Of a DNA stretch of 64,000 nt, positions 1 through 11,081 are shown piece after piece (position 1 is the stretch's first letter; the number at the start of each line of letters is the position of its first letter). The notes beneath the pieces were generated by a model, which saw only the letters and a list, made by a program, of their open reading frames with translations, was not told the DNA's origin and ran no database searches. The translations under genes were made by a program, and so were the position numbers. The stretch spans positions 3,457,502 through 3,521,501 of the forward strand of contig NZ_PDJG01000001.1 in assembly GCF_002564005.1 (NCBI RefSeq), read 5' to 3'. The DNA comes from Sanguibacter antarcticus. GTDB taxonomy: Bacteria > Actinomycetota > Actinomycetes > Actinomycetales > Cellulomonadaceae.

Positions 1-459
1 AAGAACGTGCTGACAGCCTCGGTCGTCCTGGCCGTCATGATCCTCCCGATCATCACCGCAGTCGCCCGTGAGGTCTTCCTCCAGACTCCGCGACTGCACG
101 AGGAAGCCGCGCTCGCCCTCGGCGCGACGCGCTGGGAGATGGTTCGCACGGCCGTCATCCCGTTCGGGCGGTCCGGCGTCATCAGCGCCTCGATGCTCGG
201 CCTGGGCCGCGCGCTCGGCGAGACGATGGCGGTGCTCATGATCCTGTCCCCGGGAGCCCTGTACTCGTTCTTCCTGCTCAAGCCAGGGCAGCACCAGACG
301 ATCGCTGCGAACATCGCGTCGAAGTTCCCGGAAGCGTCCGGGCTGTCCGTCAGCGCACTCATCGCGACCGGCCTCGCGCTGTTCGTGATCACGCTTGCCG
401 TCAACATGTTCGCCCGGTGGATCATCTCTCGCCGCAGCGAATTCTCTGGAGCCAACTGA
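1..459 (+). CDS. pstC: Phosphate ABC transporter permease PstC, C-terminal part
   Basis: Inner-membrane permease subunit of the high-affinity phosphate importer PstSCAB. The reading frame is open from the first base, so the start lies outside the window; about 152 C-terminal residues remain. They contain the cytoplasmic EAA loop (EEAALALGATRWE) that contacts the PstB ATPase, and two hydrophobic segments. The stop codon overlaps the pstA start (ATGA at 459), indicating translational coupling. The identity follows from the motif and from pstA and pstB directly downstream. Confidence 0.93.
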   Translation, partial: KNVLTASVVLAVMILPIITAVAREVFLQTPRLHEEAALALGATRWEMVRTAVIPFGRSGVISASMLGLGRALGETMAVLMILSPGALYSFFLLKPGQHQTIAANIASKFPEASGLSVSALIATGLALFVITLAVNMFARWIISRRSEFSGAN

Positions 460-1520
460 TGACGACCACGACCGTCGATCCCGCCACCGGGACGCAGACC
501 CTAGCTCGTCGGAAGCTCGCGTCGTGGGCGCCCTGGGCATTCGCTGCCGGTGCTCTCGTCCTCGCGTTCCTCCTCGTCCTCGTGCTGGGTACACCGACCT
601 TTGCGTCAGTCGGGGCGCTCGCCATCGTGCTCTACGCAGTCGGGCTGACCCTGACGTCACGGATCGTCGAGGGCGAGCGCCAGGCCACGGACCGGCTGGC
701 GACGACGCTCATCACGCTCGCGTTCGGGGTCGCCCTCATCCCTCTCGTGTCGCTGCTCTGGACGGTCGTCGTCGAGGGGTCGAAGCGATTCAGCCCGACG
801 TTCCTCAACACGAACATGGTCGGGGTCTTCGGGGACATGACCGAGGGCGGTGTTTACCACGCGATCATGGGGACCCTGCTCATCACGGTCGCCGCGGCAG
901 TGATCTCGGTGCCGATCGGCATCCTCACCGCGATCTACCTCGTCGAGTACGGGCAGGGGCACCTCGCCCGGAGCATCACGTTCCTCGTCGACGTCATGAC
1001 CGGCATCCCGTCGATCGTCGCGGGCCTCTTCGCGTTCACGCTCTTCACCTGGGTTTTCGGCCCGGCCTACCGATCGGGCCTCATGGGTGCCGCAGCGCTC
1101 TCGGTGCTCATGATCCCTGTGGTCATCCGGTCGTGCGAAGAGATGCTGCGGCTCGTGCCGAACGAGCTCCGGGAAGCGGCGTACGCGCTCGGTGTCCCGA
1201 AGTACCTGACGATCATCAAGGTCGTCCTGCGCACAGCAGTCGCCGGTATCGTCACCGGCGTGATGCTCGCAGTCGCTCGTGTCATCGGTGAGACCGCTCC
1301 CTTGCTGCTCACCGTCGGTATCGTCACGAACGTCAACTGGGACCTCTTCGACGGTCGGATGGCGACCCTGCCGGTGTACGCCTATCGCCAGTACTCTCAA
1401 GGTGGCATCGGCGTGGAACGCGCCTGGGCCGCTGCGCTGACGCTCATCGCGATCGTCATGATCCTCAACATCGTCGCCCGGCTCGTGAGCCGGTACTTCT
1501 CACCGAAGGCCATCCGTTGA
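459..1520 (+). CDS. pstA: Phosphate ABC transporter permease PstA
   Basis: Second permease subunit of the phosphate importer, 353 residues. The ATG at 459 overlaps the pstC stop and gives a normal PstA length; an upstream in-frame start at 417 would run into pstC coding sequence. Several hydrophobic segments are visible from residue about 24 to the C-terminus, and the EAA loop reads [14 protein letters not shown] at about residue 240. It sits between pstC and pstB in one operon. In actinobacteria this operon is normally induced by phosphate starvation; no PHO-box is claimed here because the promoter lies upstream of the window. Confidence 0.95.
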   Translation: MTTTTVDPATGTQTLARRKLASWAPWAFAAGALVLAFLLVLVLGTPTFASVGALAIVLYAVGLTLTSRIVEGERQATDRLATTLITLAFGVALIPLVSLLWTVVVEGSKRFSPTFLNTNMVGVFGDMTEGGVYHAIMGTLLITVAAAVISVPIGILTAIYLVEYGQGHLARSITFLVDVMTGIPSIVAGLFAFTLFTWVFGPAYRSGLMGAAALSVLMIPVVIRSCEEMLRLVPNELREAAYALGVPKYLTIIKVVLRTAVAGIVTGVMLAVARVIGETAPLLLTVGIVTNVNWDLFDGRMATLPVYAYRQYSQGGIGVERAWAAALTLIAIVMILNIVARLVSRYFSPKAIR

Positions 1521-1596
1521 CCGCGGTCCGCACGTCCCGTCCTGCACCACCCGCCGTCATGGTCTCCGCACCGGCGAGCTTCCTGAAAGGAACCAC

Positions 1597-2376
1597 GTGT
1601 CCAAGCGCATCGACGTCAGCGATCTGAACGTCTACTACAGCGAGTTCCTCGCCGTCGCGGACGTCTCCATGACCATCGAGGAGCGTTCTGTCACGGCGCT
1701 CATCGGTCCGTCAGGCTGCGGGAAGTCGACCTTCCTCCGCACCCTCAACCGCATGCACGAGGTCATCCCCGGAGCGCGCGTCGAGGGCAAGGCGGTCATG
1801 GACGGCCGCGACCTCTACGCGGCAGAGGTCGACCCGGTCGACGTCCGTCGTCAGGTCGGCATGGTCTTCCAGCGACCCAACCCCTTCCCGACGATGTCGA
1901 TCGAGGAGAACGTCCTCGCGGGCGTTCGCCTGAACAACCGTCGGATCTCGAAGTCCGACGCGTCCGACCTCGTCGAGTCGTCGTTGCAGGGCGCCAACCT
2001 GTGGAACGAGGTGAAGGACCGACTCGGCCGACCAGGCTCCTCCCTCTCCGGTGGGCAGCAGCAGCGCCTGTGCATCGCGCGGGCGATCGCGGTGAAGCCG
2101 GACGTCCTGCTCATGGACGAGCCCTGCTCGGCGCTCGACCCGATCTCCACGCTCGCCATCGAGGACCTCATGGCCGAGCTCAAGGACGAGTACACGATCG
2201 TCATCGTCACGCACAACATGCAGCAGGCCGCACGCGTCAGCGACCGGACGGCCTTCTTCAATATCGCCGGAACGGGCAAGCCTGGTCGTCTCATCGAGAT
2301 GGACGATACCTCGACGATGTTCTCCTCCCCGACGCAGAAGGCCACGGAGGACTACATCTCCGGTCGCTTCGGGTGA
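1597..2376 (+). CDS. pstB: Phosphate ABC transporter ATPase PstB
   Basis: ATP-hydrolysing subunit of the phosphate importer, 259 residues, cytoplasmic face of the membrane. Walker [10 protein letters not shown] lies at residues 37-45, the signature LSGGQQQR at about 150, Walker B LLMDEP at about 170, and the switch histidine in VTHNMQQA at about 206. The [15 protein letters not shown] segment is typical of PstB. The start is GTG at 1597, preceded by GAAAGGAA. It lies 76 bases after pstA. No phoU follows; transcription ends at the hairpin at 2402-2439. Confidence 0.96.
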   Translation: MSKRIDVSDLNVYYSEFLAVADVSMTIEERSVTALIGPSGCGKSTFLRTLNRMHEVIPGARVEGKAVMDGRDLYAAEVDPVDVRRQVGMVFQRPNPFPTMSIEENVLAGVRLNNRRISKSDASDLVESSLQGANLWNEVKDRLGRPGSSLSGGQQQRLCIARAIAVKPDVLLMDEPCSALDPISTLAIEDLMAELKDEYTIVIVTHNMQQAARVSDRTAFFNIAGTGKPGRLIEMDDTSTMFSSPTQKATEDYISGRFG

Positions 2377-2401
2377 GCACCCCGCCGCACGGCCGCTGAC
2401 G

Positions 2402-2439
2402 ACGAAGGCCGGTCTCCCTGAGGGGAGGCCGGCCTTCGT
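2402..2439. terminator. Bidirectional hairpin terminator between pstB and the lipoprotein gene
   Basis: A 17-base stem (2402-2418 with 2423-2439, one G-T wobble) with a 4-base loop lies between two convergent genes. There is no T-run, which is common in high-GC actinobacteria. Confidence 0.7.
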
Positions 2440-2452
2440 GCGTGCAGAGGAC

Positions 2453-2923
2453 CTACTCGGACGGGACGAAGTCTGCGTACTCGTCGAGGGTGCTGTCGAG
2501 CACGGGCACGAACACGTCGATGCTCTCGCCGGCGCTAGTCGTCAGCGTGACGGGCAGGTTCGCACCGGGAGCGACGGTGACCTGGTCGATGAGCAGCATG
2601 AGGCCGTCGTCGACGGAGAAGTTCACGGTCTCGCCGGCCTCCAGCTGTACGGGGATGGTGACCGACCCGTCCTGCGCCGCGATCGTGAGCGTCTCGGGCT
2701 CTGCGGACGCGCTGCTCGCTGCGCCGAGCAGGCGTCCGGCGGCGTCCTTGCTCGGGCTGAGGATCATGAGGTTGAGGACGTCGAGGTCCCCGACCTGCGC
2801 GCGGATGCCGTCGGACGCCGCGTAGGGCACGTCCGTCGTGATCGGCGAGCACGCGGCGAGCGCGAGGGCGAGACCTGCGACGCCGAGGGCGAGCGCTGGA
2901 CGGGGCAGGGTCTTGTGGCGCAT
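2453..2923 (-). CDS. LpqE-like lipoprotein divergent from carD
   Basis: Probable cell-surface lipoprotein, 156 residues. The N-terminus has a basic start, a hydrophobic stretch (ALALGVAGLALALAAC) and a lipobox cysteine, so it should be lipidated and exported. The rest is a small beta-rich domain without catalytic motifs. ATG at 2923 is chosen over a TTG one codon earlier because AGGAG sits 7 bases upstream of it. A lipoprotein (LpqE in Mycobacterium) divergent from carD is a conserved actinobacterial arrangement, and the protein resembles that family in size and layout. The function of the family is not established. Confidence 0.75.
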   Translation of the reverse strand: MRHKTLPRPALALGVAGLALALAACSPITTDVPYAASDGIRAQVGDLDVLNLMILSPSKDAAGRLLGAASSASAEPETLTIAAQDGSVTIPVQLEAGETVNFSVDDGLMLLIDQVTVAPGANLPVTLTTSAGESIDVFVPVLDSTLDEYADFVPSE

Positions 2924-3151
2924 CAATGAACTCCTGTAGTCGCGTGCGGGCCTCGCGTGGCGGCTTCTGGCGGCTCAGCCCCCGATTTTCGGCGCGGACC
3001 ATAACCTCCCGATCGTACCGGTCCGCTGCTCCGTCCGGCGCGTCGGATGCTGTGGTAGCGCCCACATCGACGGCCCTGCGCCGAGCCGTCCTCGAGCCTC
3101 CTCCCCGTCGAGACCCGACGACCGGCCCGGAATTTCAACGTTCTGACGTGG

Positions 3152-3157
3152 TAAGAT
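3152..3157 (+). promoter_or_regulatory. Possible -10 element of the carD promoter
   Basis: TAAGAT lies 29 bases before the carD start, with AAAGGGGA as ribosome binding site in between. No strong -35 hexamer is visible at the right distance, so this is a weak call based on position and the -10 match. Confidence 0.35.
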
Positions 3158-3185
3158 CGGCATCCGCGAAAGGGGACTTCCACAG

Positions 3186-3668
3186 ATGACGTTCACAGTT
3201 GGGGAGACCGTTGTCTACCCGCACCACGGTGCCGCTCTTATTGAAGAGATCAAGACCAGGACAGTCCGTGGCGAGGAGAAGGTCTACCTCAAGCTCAAGG
3301 TCACGCAGGGAGATCTGACGATCGAGGTGCCCGCGGACAATATCGACCTCGTCGGCGTGCGCGACGTCGTCGGCCAGGAAGGTCTCGACCGCGTGTTCGA
3401 GGTGCTCCGTGCTCCGTACACCGAAGAGCCGACGAACTGGTCGCGTCGGTACAAGGCCAATGTCGAGAAGATCGCGTCGGGTGACGTGATCAAGGTGGCC
3501 GAGGTCGTCCGCGACCTCTCCCGCAGAGACGCCGACCGCGGGCTCTCGGCCGGCGAGAAGCGCATGCTGGCGCGTGCTCGTCAGATCCTCGTGTCGGAGC
3601 TTGCGCTCGCCGAGCACACGGAAGAAGAGAAGGCGGAAGCGATCCTCGACGAGGTCCTCGCATCCTGA
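3186..3668 (+). CDS. carD: CarD-family RNA polymerase-binding transcription regulator
   Basis: Global regulator that binds the RNA polymerase beta subunit and stabilises open promoter complexes, notably at rRNA promoters. At 160 residues it has the normal CarD length. The N-terminal Tudor-like RNA polymerase-interaction domain covers residues 1-65 ([20 protein letters not shown]), and the C-terminal helical DNA-binding domain follows. Trp85 (NWSRRY) falls at the position of the minor-groove wedge tryptophan known in mycobacterial CarD. It is followed at once by ispD, as in Mycobacterium. Confidence 0.95.
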   Translation: MTFTVGETVVYPHHGAALIEEIKTRTVRGEEKVYLKLKVTQGDLTIEVPADNIDLVGVRDVVGQEGLDRVFEVLRAPYTEEPTNWSRRYKANVEKIASGDVIKVAEVVRDLSRRDADRGLSAGEKRMLARARQILVSELALAEHTEEEKAEAILDEVLAS

Positions 3669-3699
3669 GCACGCCGATGCTCGACGAGGACGTCACCCC

Positions 3700-4494
3700 A
3701 TGACCGCGACGATGGCCTCGGTCGCCATCCTGACGGCTGCCGGCTCCGGCAGCCGTCTGGGCTTCGGCTACCCCAAGGCGCTCGTCGAGGTCGAAGGTCG
3801 GACGCTCCTCGCTCACGCAGCGCTCGGTCTGGCCTCGACCGGAGAGATCTGCCGCATCGTGGTCACCGCGCCTGTCGACCACGTCGCAGCCTTCGAGGAG
3901 ATCCTCCGCTCGACCACCGAGCTGACCGTCCCGTGGGAGGTCGTGACCGGCGGTGCGACGCGTCAGGCGTCTGTGGCCGCCGGGATCGCGGCGCTCGAGC
4001 GTGAAGCCGGCGGGCACCCAACCTACGAGGTTGTCCTCGTGCACGACGCCGCGCGCCCGCTCGCTCCGGCGAGCATGATGAAGCGCATCATCGACACCGT
4101 GCGTGCTGGATACAGCGCAGTGATCCCTGGATACGCGGTGACCGACACGATGAAGCTCGTCGCGCCGGCGCTCGACGCCGAGGGTCCGGAGCTCGTCGCA
4201 GGTACTGCGGACCGTTCGTCGTTGCGTGCTGTCCAGACGCCGCAAGGCTTCACCTGGGACCTGCTCGTGCGTGCGCACGCAGCCGGCGTCGACCGCGCAC
4301 GGTCTGAAGAGACCGCCGCGACGGACGACGCGACCCTCGTCGAGGCCGTCGGGGAGACGGTGTGGGTCGTCGAAGGGCACTCGGCCGCTCTGAAGATCAC
4401 GACCGCGCACGACCTCGCCGTCGCTCGGCTCCTGGCGAGCGAGATCGGTGCGGCGTCTGTCGCTGCCCACGACGCTTCGGGCACGCTCCGATGA
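3700..4494 (+). CDS. ispD: 2-C-methyl-D-erythritol 4-phosphate cytidylyltransferase
   Basis: Third enzyme of the non-mevalonate isoprenoid pathway; it joins CTP and MEP to give CDP-ME. Length is 264 residues. The nucleotide-binding signature [18 protein letters not shown] is near the N-terminus, HDAARPL is the conserved metal/CTP site, and RAVQTPQGF is the family C-terminal signature. The ATG at 3700 gives the normal N-terminus. Its stop overlaps the ispF start (ATGA), so both enzymes are probably made together. Confidence 0.95.
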   Translation: MTATMASVAILTAAGSGSRLGFGYPKALVEVEGRTLLAHAALGLASTGEICRIVVTAPVDHVAAFEEILRSTTELTVPWEVVTGGATRQASVAAGIAALEREAGGHPTYEVVLVHDAARPLAPASMMKRIIDTVRAGYSAVIPGYAVTDTMKLVAPALDAEGPELVAGTADRSSLRAVQTPQGFTWDLLVRAHAAGVDRARSEETAATDDATLVEAVGETVWVVEGHSAALKITTAHDLAVARLLASEIGAASVAAHDASGTLR

Positions 4495-4976
4495 CGGTGC
4501 TGCCACGGACGGGGCTGGGGATGGACGTCCACGCCTTCGCCTCGTCCGACAGCCCACGCGAGCTCTGGGTCGCTGGGCTGTACTGGCCAGGTGAGCGGGG
4601 CCTTGCGGGGCACTCCGACGCCGACGTCGTGGCGCACGCAGCAGCGGATGCGCTCTTCTCTGCAGCAGGGCTCGGCGACCTGGGATCCAACTTCGGCACG
4701 AGCGAACCGGAATGGGCAGGCGCCGCAGGCGCGGTGCTGCTCGCCGAGGCTGCCGCTCGCGTCAGGGCTGCCGGGTTCGAGATCGGTAACGTCGCGGTCC
4801 AGCTTGTCGGGAACCGGCCACGCCTCGGCTCTCGGCGCGACGAGGCCCAGGCAGTCCTCGGTGCCGCGGCAGGAGCCCCGGTGACCGTCACTGCCACGAC
4901 CACCGACGGGCTGGGCCTGACAGGGCGTGGCGAGGGGCTCGCGGCCGTCGCGACCGCGCTCGTCGTCCCGCTCTAG
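4491..4976 (+). CDS. ispF: 2-C-methyl-D-erythritol 2,4-cyclodiphosphate synthase
   Basis: Fifth enzyme of the non-mevalonate pathway; it cyclises CDP-ME 2-phosphate and releases CMP. Length is 161 residues, normal for this trimeric enzyme. The metal ligands lie in GMDVHAF (Asp and His) and in [20 protein letters not shown] and the C-terminal GLTGRGEG complete the family signatures. ATG at 4491 overlaps the ispD stop by four bases. Confidence 0.95.
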   Translation: MTVLPRTGLGMDVHAFASSDSPRELWVAGLYWPGERGLAGHSDADVVAHAAADALFSAAGLGDLGSNFGTSEPEWAGAAGAVLLAEAAARVRAAGFEIGNVAVQLVGNRPRLGSRRDEAQAVLGAAAGAPVTVTATTTDGLGLTGRGEGLAAVATALVVPL

Positions 4977-5103
4977 CGGTAGCGTCCAACCGTGCGCACC
5001 GGTCCCACCTGTGCCCGTCCACGTGCTGGGTCGTCGGTCCCGCGCGCTGACGGCTGAAGCATGATGGGGTGGGGGCGCACGACAAATCAAGGGGAGCAGC
5101 ACT

Positions 5104-5697
5104 ATGGGATGGACGCTCGAAGAGCGCCGGGACAGGGTCGTCGACGCAGCACTGGAGCTGGCGGCCGATCAAGGTGTCGAGCACGTGAACCTGCGCGCGG
5201 CCGCGCACTCCGCGGGGATGTCGTGGGATGCCGCGCAGGGCAGCTTTGACGACCACGCCGACCTGCTCCAGGCGATGAGCTCGTCGCTCGACGAGCGTCA
5301 TGTGGGCCTCGAGGCGGTCGACCTCACCATGCACGGATCGCTCGAGGAGGACCTCGAGTCCGTCGCGCTGCAGCTGTGGACGACGATGTCGGCCCGTCGC
5401 GAGTTCCAGCTCGTCAGCTATGAGCTCGCGATGCTCGCGCTGCGGCGCACGATGCTCCGGCCCCTCGTCTCGGGCCGCTACGACAGGGCGTACGAGGCCG
5501 CACTGACCCTGCTCGGTGTCCTGGGCGAGCGTCATGGCGTCACGTGGTCGCGGCCTGCCGAAGACATCGCCCGGTTCGCTGCGACGTTCCTCGACGGTGT
5601 CTGCCTCGCCTGGGTGGTTGACCGTGACAGCGAGCTGGCCGAGTCGCAGGTGCGGATGCTCGCGCACGACATCGGGATGCTCGCGAAGCCAGCCTGA
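5104..5697 (+). CDS. TetR-family transcriptional regulator
   Basis: Predicted DNA-binding repressor of 197 residues. The N-terminal 50 residues form a TetR-type helix-turn-helix ([33 protein letters not shown]), although the recognition helix is atypical ([16 protein letters not shown]). The remainder is helical, as expected of a ligand-binding domain. AAGGGGAG precedes the ATG. It sits between ispF and cysS, where mycobacteria have no such gene, so it looks like an insertion into a conserved gene order. Its ligand and targets cannot be told from the sequence. Confidence 0.85.
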   Translation: MGWTLEERRDRVVDAALELAADQGVEHVNLRAAAHSAGMSWDAAQGSFDDHADLLQAMSSSLDERHVGLEAVDLTMHGSLEEDLESVALQLWTTMSARREFQLVSYELAMLALRRTMLRPLVSGRYDRAYEAALTLLGVLGERHGVTWSRPAEDIARFAATFLDGVCLAWVVDRDSELAESQVRMLAHDIGMLAKPA

Positions 5698-5753
5698 CGC
5701 TCGGTGACGCCAGGATTCATCGCACGACTGCGCCCGCCGGTAGCCTTAGGTCC

Positions 5754-7187
5754 GTGACCCTTCGACTGTACGACACCGCCACGCGTGATCTGCGCGACTT
5801 CGAGCCCGTGAACAAGGGTGAGGTCGGGCTCTACGTGTGTGGCGCAACAGTCCAGGGAGCGCCCCACATCGGGCACATGCGGTTCTCGGTCGCCTTCGAC
5901 GTCCTCGTCCGCTGGCTGCGCAGAACCGGCCTGCGGGTGACGTACGTCCGCAACGTCACGGACATCGACGACAAGATCATCGCGAAGTCGGCGGCAGCCG
6001 GCGAGCCGTGGTGGGCGTGGGCGGCGATCAACGAGCGCGCCTTCTCGGACGCGTACACCTCCCTCGGCAACCTGCCTGCGACCTATGAGCCGCGGGCGAC
6101 CGGGCACGTGACCGACATGATCGACCTCATGGAACGTCTCGTCGCAGCCGGTCACGCCTACCAGGCGGCCGAGGGCGACGTGTACTTCGACGTGCGGTCG
6201 TGGAAGGACTACGGGTCGCTCACCAACCAGCGCCTCGAAGACCTCGCTCCGGCACAGGACGAGGCACAGGTCAGCGCGAAGCGTGACCCGCGAGACTTTG
6301 CGCTGTGGAAGTCCGCGAAGCCGGACGAGCCGGAGACGGCGTCCTGGCCCACCCCGTTCGGTCGCGGCCGCCCGGGATGGCACCTCGAGTGCTCGGCCAT
6401 GGCCCGGCGCTACCTGGGCGAGACCTTCGACATCCACGGTGGCGGGCTCGACCTGCGCTTCCCGCACCACGAGAACGAGCAGGCGCAGTCGCACGCGGCA
6501 GGCTACGGCTTCGCCCGGTACTGGATGCACTCCGCGTGGGTGACGCAGGGGGGAGCGAAGATGAGCAAGTCCCTCGGCAACGGGCTCCTCGTCTCTGAGG
6601 TCCTCGAGCACACACGTCCGGCAGTCCTGCGCTTCGCGCTCGCCAGCGTCCACTACCGGTCCATGATCGAGTGGACAACCGACACCGTCGGGGACGCGGA
6701 CGCCACGTGGGACCGGTTTCTCGGGTTCGTCGATCGCGCGACCGAGCGCGTCGGGGCACTGCCCGACGACGTCGTCACCGGCGCCGAGCTTCCGGAGGCG
6801 TTCGTTGCCGCGATGAACGACGACCTCAACGTCTCGGCGGCACTCGCTGTCGTGCACGAGCGTCTCAAGGCCGGCAACTCGGCCCTCGCCGAGCGCGACG
6901 ACCACAGCACGCGCGCCGAGCTCCTCGCGGTGCGCTCGATGCTCGACGTCCTCGGTCTCGACCCAGGACGGTGGACGGACACCTCCGGCGACAACAGGTA
7001 CGCCACCGCTCTCGACGCACTCGTCACGTGCGAGCTCGAGGCACGCGCCGACGCGCGTGCTGTCAGAGACTTCGCCACCTCGGACGCCATCCGGGACCGC
7101 CTCGCGCGGGCCGGGATCGTCGTCGAGGACTCAGCTACCGGCGCGCGATGGACACTCGCGGCCACACCTACGGAGGACCAGAACTGA
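5754..7187 (+). CDS. cysS: Cysteinyl-tRNA synthetase
   Basis: Class I aminoacyl-tRNA synthetase that charges tRNA-Cys, 477 residues. The zinc ligand Cys29 is in GLYVCG, the HIGH motif is HIGH at residues 38-41, and the KMSKS loop is present exactly ([12 protein letters not shown], about residue 265). [15 protein letters not shown] carries further zinc-site residues. The end of the gene overlaps rlmB by one base. It starts with GTG at 5754. It is not the related MshC ligase: the full C-terminal anticodon domain is present. Confidence 0.95.
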   Translation: MTLRLYDTATRDLRDFEPVNKGEVGLYVCGATVQGAPHIGHMRFSVAFDVLVRWLRRTGLRVTYVRNVTDIDDKIIAKSAAAGEPWWAWAAINERAFSDAYTSLGNLPATYEPRATGHVTDMIDLMERLVAAGHAYQAAEGDVYFDVRSWKDYGSLTNQRLEDLAPAQDEAQVSAKRDPRDFALWKSAKPDEPETASWPTPFGRGRPGWHLECSAMARRYLGETFDIHGGGLDLRFPHHENEQAQSHAAGYGFARYWMHSAWVTQGGAKMSKSLGNGLLVSEVLEHTRPAVLRFALASVHYRSMIEWTTDTVGDADATWDRFLGFVDRATERVGALPDDVVTGAELPEAFVAAMNDDLNVSAALAVVHERLKAGNSALAERDDHSTRAELLAVRSMLDVLGLDPGRWTDTSGDNRYATALDALVTCELEARADARAVRDFATSDAIRDRLARAGIVVEDSATGARWTLAATPTEDQN

Positions 7188-8296
7188 TGGCAGGCAACTC
7201 ACAGCGTCGCGGAGCGGTGCGCAAGGCAGGCTCCAAGAAGGGAGCCAAGATCGGCTCCGGCGGATGGGGCAAGCAGGCGCTCGAGGGCCGTGGGCCCACG
7301 CCCAAGGCCGAGGAGCGCCCGCACCACATCGCGTCGAAGCGCAAGGCGGCCGCCGAGCGCGGCGAGAAGTACGAGAGCGGCCGCAACGGTGGCACGAGCA
7401 CCCCGCGCCAGGGGGCAGCGCCCGCGTCCTCCTCACGTCAGGGAGGCAGCGGTCGTCCGAGCGCAGGCGGCTACTCCCGTCCGGCAGCCGGCCGTTCCGG
7501 CCCGAGCCGTGGCAAGCCTGCGAAGCGCAGCGTGTCCGCGACGCACGAGATCGTCGCAGGCCGCAACGCCGTCCTCGAGGCTCTGCGTGCTCGCATCCCC
7601 GTCACCACCGTGTACTTCGGCACGCGTCTCGAGGCTGATGACCGTACCCGCGAGATCCTTCAGATCGCGTCCGGCCGGGGATACAACCTGCTCGAGGTCA
7701 CGAAGCCCGAGCTCGACCGTCTCACCGACGACTCTGTGCACCAGGGAGTCGCGATCCAGGTGCCGCCGTACGAGTACAGCGACCCTGACGACCTGCTCGA
7801 CGCTGCTGCGACGGCCGGCGAGCGCCCGCTCATCATCGCTCTCGACGGCGTGACCGACCCGCGCAACCTCGGAGCCGTCCTGCGGTCCGCGGGCGCTTTC
7901 GGTGCGCACGGCGTGCTCGTCCCTGAGCGTCGCTCAGCAGGCGTGACCGCCTCGGCGTGGAAGGTCTCTGCCGGGGCCGCTGCTCGGGTCCCTGTGGCCC
8001 GTGCGACGAACCTCGTCCGGACGCTGCTCGAGTACAAGTCCGCCGGGTGCTTCATCGTCGGGCTCGACGGCGGCGGGACGACAGATATCGGTGAGCTCGC
8101 GTTCGCGACGGATCCGCTCGTGCTCGTGGTGGGGTCCGAGGGCAAGGGCCTCTCCCGCCTGGTGCGCGAGACGTGCGACGTCATCGCGTCGATCCCCATC
8201 GGTTCCGAGATGGAGTCCCTCAACGCGGGCGTCGCTGCGGGGATCGCGCTCTACGAGGTAGCACGCACGCGTACCGCCGAGGTCGCGAAGGCCTGA
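7187..8296 (+). CDS. rlmB: 23S rRNA 2'-O-ribose methyltransferase, RlmB/SpoU family
   Basis: SPOUT-fold methyltransferase, probably methylating G2251 in 23S rRNA. Length is 369 residues. The first 120 are basic and low in complexity (Gly, Ser, Arg, Lys), a tail common in actinobacterial members. A substrate-binding domain follows (HEIVAGRNAVLEAL), then the knotted catalytic domain: NLGAVLRSAGAFGAHGVL, VVGSEGKGLSRLV and SLNAGVAAGIALYE. It is translationally coupled to cysS. RlmB is the best guess within the family; the exact target nucleotide is inferred. Confidence 0.88.
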   Translation: MAGNSQRRGAVRKAGSKKGAKIGSGGWGKQALEGRGPTPKAEERPHHIASKRKAAAERGEKYESGRNGGTSTPRQGAAPASSSRQGGSGRPSAGGYSRPAAGRSGPSRGKPAKRSVSATHEIVAGRNAVLEALRARIPVTTVYFGTRLEADDRTREILQIASGRGYNLLEVTKPELDRLTDDSVHQGVAIQVPPYEYSDPDDLLDAAATAGERPLIIALDGVTDPRNLGAVLRSAGAFGAHGVLVPERRSAGVTASAWKVSAGAAARVPVARATNLVRTLLEYKSAGCFIVGLDGGGTTDIGELAFATDPLVLVVGSEGKGLSRLVRETCDVIASIPIGSEMESLNAGVAAGIALYEVARTRTAEVAKA

Positions 8297-8355
8297 CCAC
8301 AGCAGGGTCGCGGCGACGGCCTGAGCGCCGCGCACGGGCCTGTACGGCCCTGGAT

Positions 8356-8399
8356 GCCCGTGGGGGCCGGTCTGTGTCATCAGACCGGCCCCCACGGGC
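8356..8399. terminator. Perfect 19-base hairpin terminator after rlmB
   Basis: Arms 8356-8374 and 8381-8399 pair perfectly around a 6-base loop, between convergent genes. It can serve both strands. Confidence 0.8.
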
Positions 8400-8412
8400 G
8401 TTCGTGCTCCTG

Positions 8413-9654
8413 CTACTCCTGCTGGTCTGCCGCCTCCGGCGGGAGCCCGAGGATCGCCATCTCGTCTGGACGGTGCCGGAGCACCTGGTCCACATAGCTC
8501 TCGACGGCTTCCGACATCGGCACGTCGCGCCCTGCCTGCTCCGAGACGAACCATCGGTGGTCGAGCACCTCGTGGAAGAGCTGAGCCGGTTCGAGCTTGC
8601 GGCGCTGGTCCCGCGGGACAGCGCGGACGGTGGGCTCGAAGATGCCCGAGAACCAGTCGTGGGCGACGAACTCCTCGTCGTCGTTCTGGCGCTCTGTCGC
8701 GGCACGGAACGAGTCGAGGTCGTTGAGCAGACGACGTGCTTGGTTCTCTTGGACGTCGAGCCCGGTGAGCCGCATGAGCCGGCGAGAGTGGTGGCCTGCG
8801 TCGACCACCTTGGGCTGGATCTGGACGCTCGTGCCGTCGATGTCTGTGGTCATCTCCAGCTCTCCGACGTCGAAGCCGAGGTGGTTGAGCCGCTCGATGC
8901 GTGCTGCGACGCGCCACCGCTCGTCGGAGCCGAACGACTCTTCCTCGGTGAGCGCGCTCCAGAGCTCGTTGTACCTCTCGAGGAGGGCGTCGCCGATCGC
9001 GATCGTGTCGATGTCCTCGTCGAGGAGCTCACCGGCGGCGAGGTCCATGAGCTCGCCGATGATGTTCGTCCGCGCGAGGTCGACGTCGTAGGTGCGCTGG
9101 CCGACGCTGAGCTTCTGGTGCAGGTCTCCGGTCTCGGCGTCGACGAGATAGGCCGCGAACGTCTCGGCGTCGCGCCGGAAGAGCGTGTTGGACAGCGAGA
9201 CGTCGCCCCAGTAGAACCCGATGAGGTGGAGGCGCACGAGGAGCACCGCGAGGGCATCGATGAGCCGTGTGGCGGTGTCTGGGCGCAGCGTCTGGCTGAA
9301 CAGCGACCGGTACGGCAGCGAGAACTGGAGGTGCTTCGTGATGAGCACGGCCTCGAGACGCTCGCCGTTCTTGTCCTGTCGACCGGTGATCACGCCGACC
9401 GGCTCGACGCTCGGGACGTCGACCCTGCTCAGCTGGCGCAGCAGCTCGTACTCGCGATATGCGACCGACTCCCCGATCTCCTTGACGGCGATGACTCCAC
9501 CGGACAGCCGGACGAACCGGACGACGTGCCGTGACAGTCCGCGGGGGAGAGCAGCGAGCACCGATGCTGGCCACTCCTCCAGGGGGACGTCCCACGGGAG
9601 GTCGAGCAGGGCGGGGTCAGGTGACGCCGCCGTGATCTGGAGATTCTGCGCCAC
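8413..9654 (-). CDS. DUF4032 domain protein with kinase-like fold
   Basis: Conserved actinobacterial protein of 413 residues and unknown substrate. The N-terminal half resembles a lipopolysaccharide/aminoglycoside-kinase fold: a conserved lysine in GGVIAVKEIGE, a glutamate-containing helix (YREYELLRQL), and a catalytic-loop-like LIGFYWGDVSLSNTLFR with an Asp and Asn, followed by AYLVDAETG in place of DFG. The C-terminal half is the DUF4032 region. GTG at 9654 is favoured because AAGGA lies 8 bases upstream. Function as a kinase is inference only. Confidence 0.75.
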   Translation of the reverse strand: MAQNLQITAASPDPALLDLPWDVPLEEWPASVLAALPRGLSRHVVRFVRLSGGVIAVKEIGESVAYREYELLRQLSRVDVPSVEPVGVITGRQDKNGERLEAVLITKHLQFSLPYRSLFSQTLRPDTATRLIDALAVLLVRLHLIGFYWGDVSLSNTLFRRDAETFAAYLVDAETGDLHQKLSVGQRTYDVDLARTNIIGELMDLAAGELLDEDIDTIAIGDALLERYNELWSALTEEESFGSDERWRVAARIERLNHLGFDVGELEMTTDIDGTSVQIQPKVVDAGHHSRRLMRLTGLDVQENQARRLLNDLDSFRAATERQNDDEEFVAHDWFSGIFEPTVRAVPRDQRRKLEPAQLFHEVLDHRWFVSEQAGRDVPMSEAVESYVDQVLRHRPDEMAILGLPPEAADQQE

Positions 9655-9730
9655 GGGAGTGATCCTTTCCGTGGGTCGGAGCGAGCCGGGTCGGCTGCTG
9701 GGTGCACGCTGGTCGTGCGGAGAGAGCAAA

Positions 9731-9766
9731 AGGGGCGGGTATGGCCGTGTGGCCAGACCCGCCCCT
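9731..9766 (-). terminator. Rho-independent terminator after the UgpC-type ATPase gene
   Basis: Stem 9731-9746 pairs with 9751-9766 (one mismatch, 4-base loop). On the minus strand it is followed by TTTT, so it ends transcription of the gene at 9776-10906. Confidence 0.8.
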
Positions 9767-9775
9767 CAACCTACG

Positions 9776-10906
<1,131 letters not shown>

Positions 10907-11081
10907 GGTGGTGGCATCCCTTCACCGGCAGGTACGTGCCGGACGATCCGTAGTGAATGGGGTGTTCTCGCGGTGGTGCATCGTGTCCGCGCTGACACTC
11001 GTCTTCAGTTGTAACGCTGGTCGAGATGGCCAGCGCTCGTGATGCATCTTACACGCTTGTGTCACCCGTCACAGGTGACGG

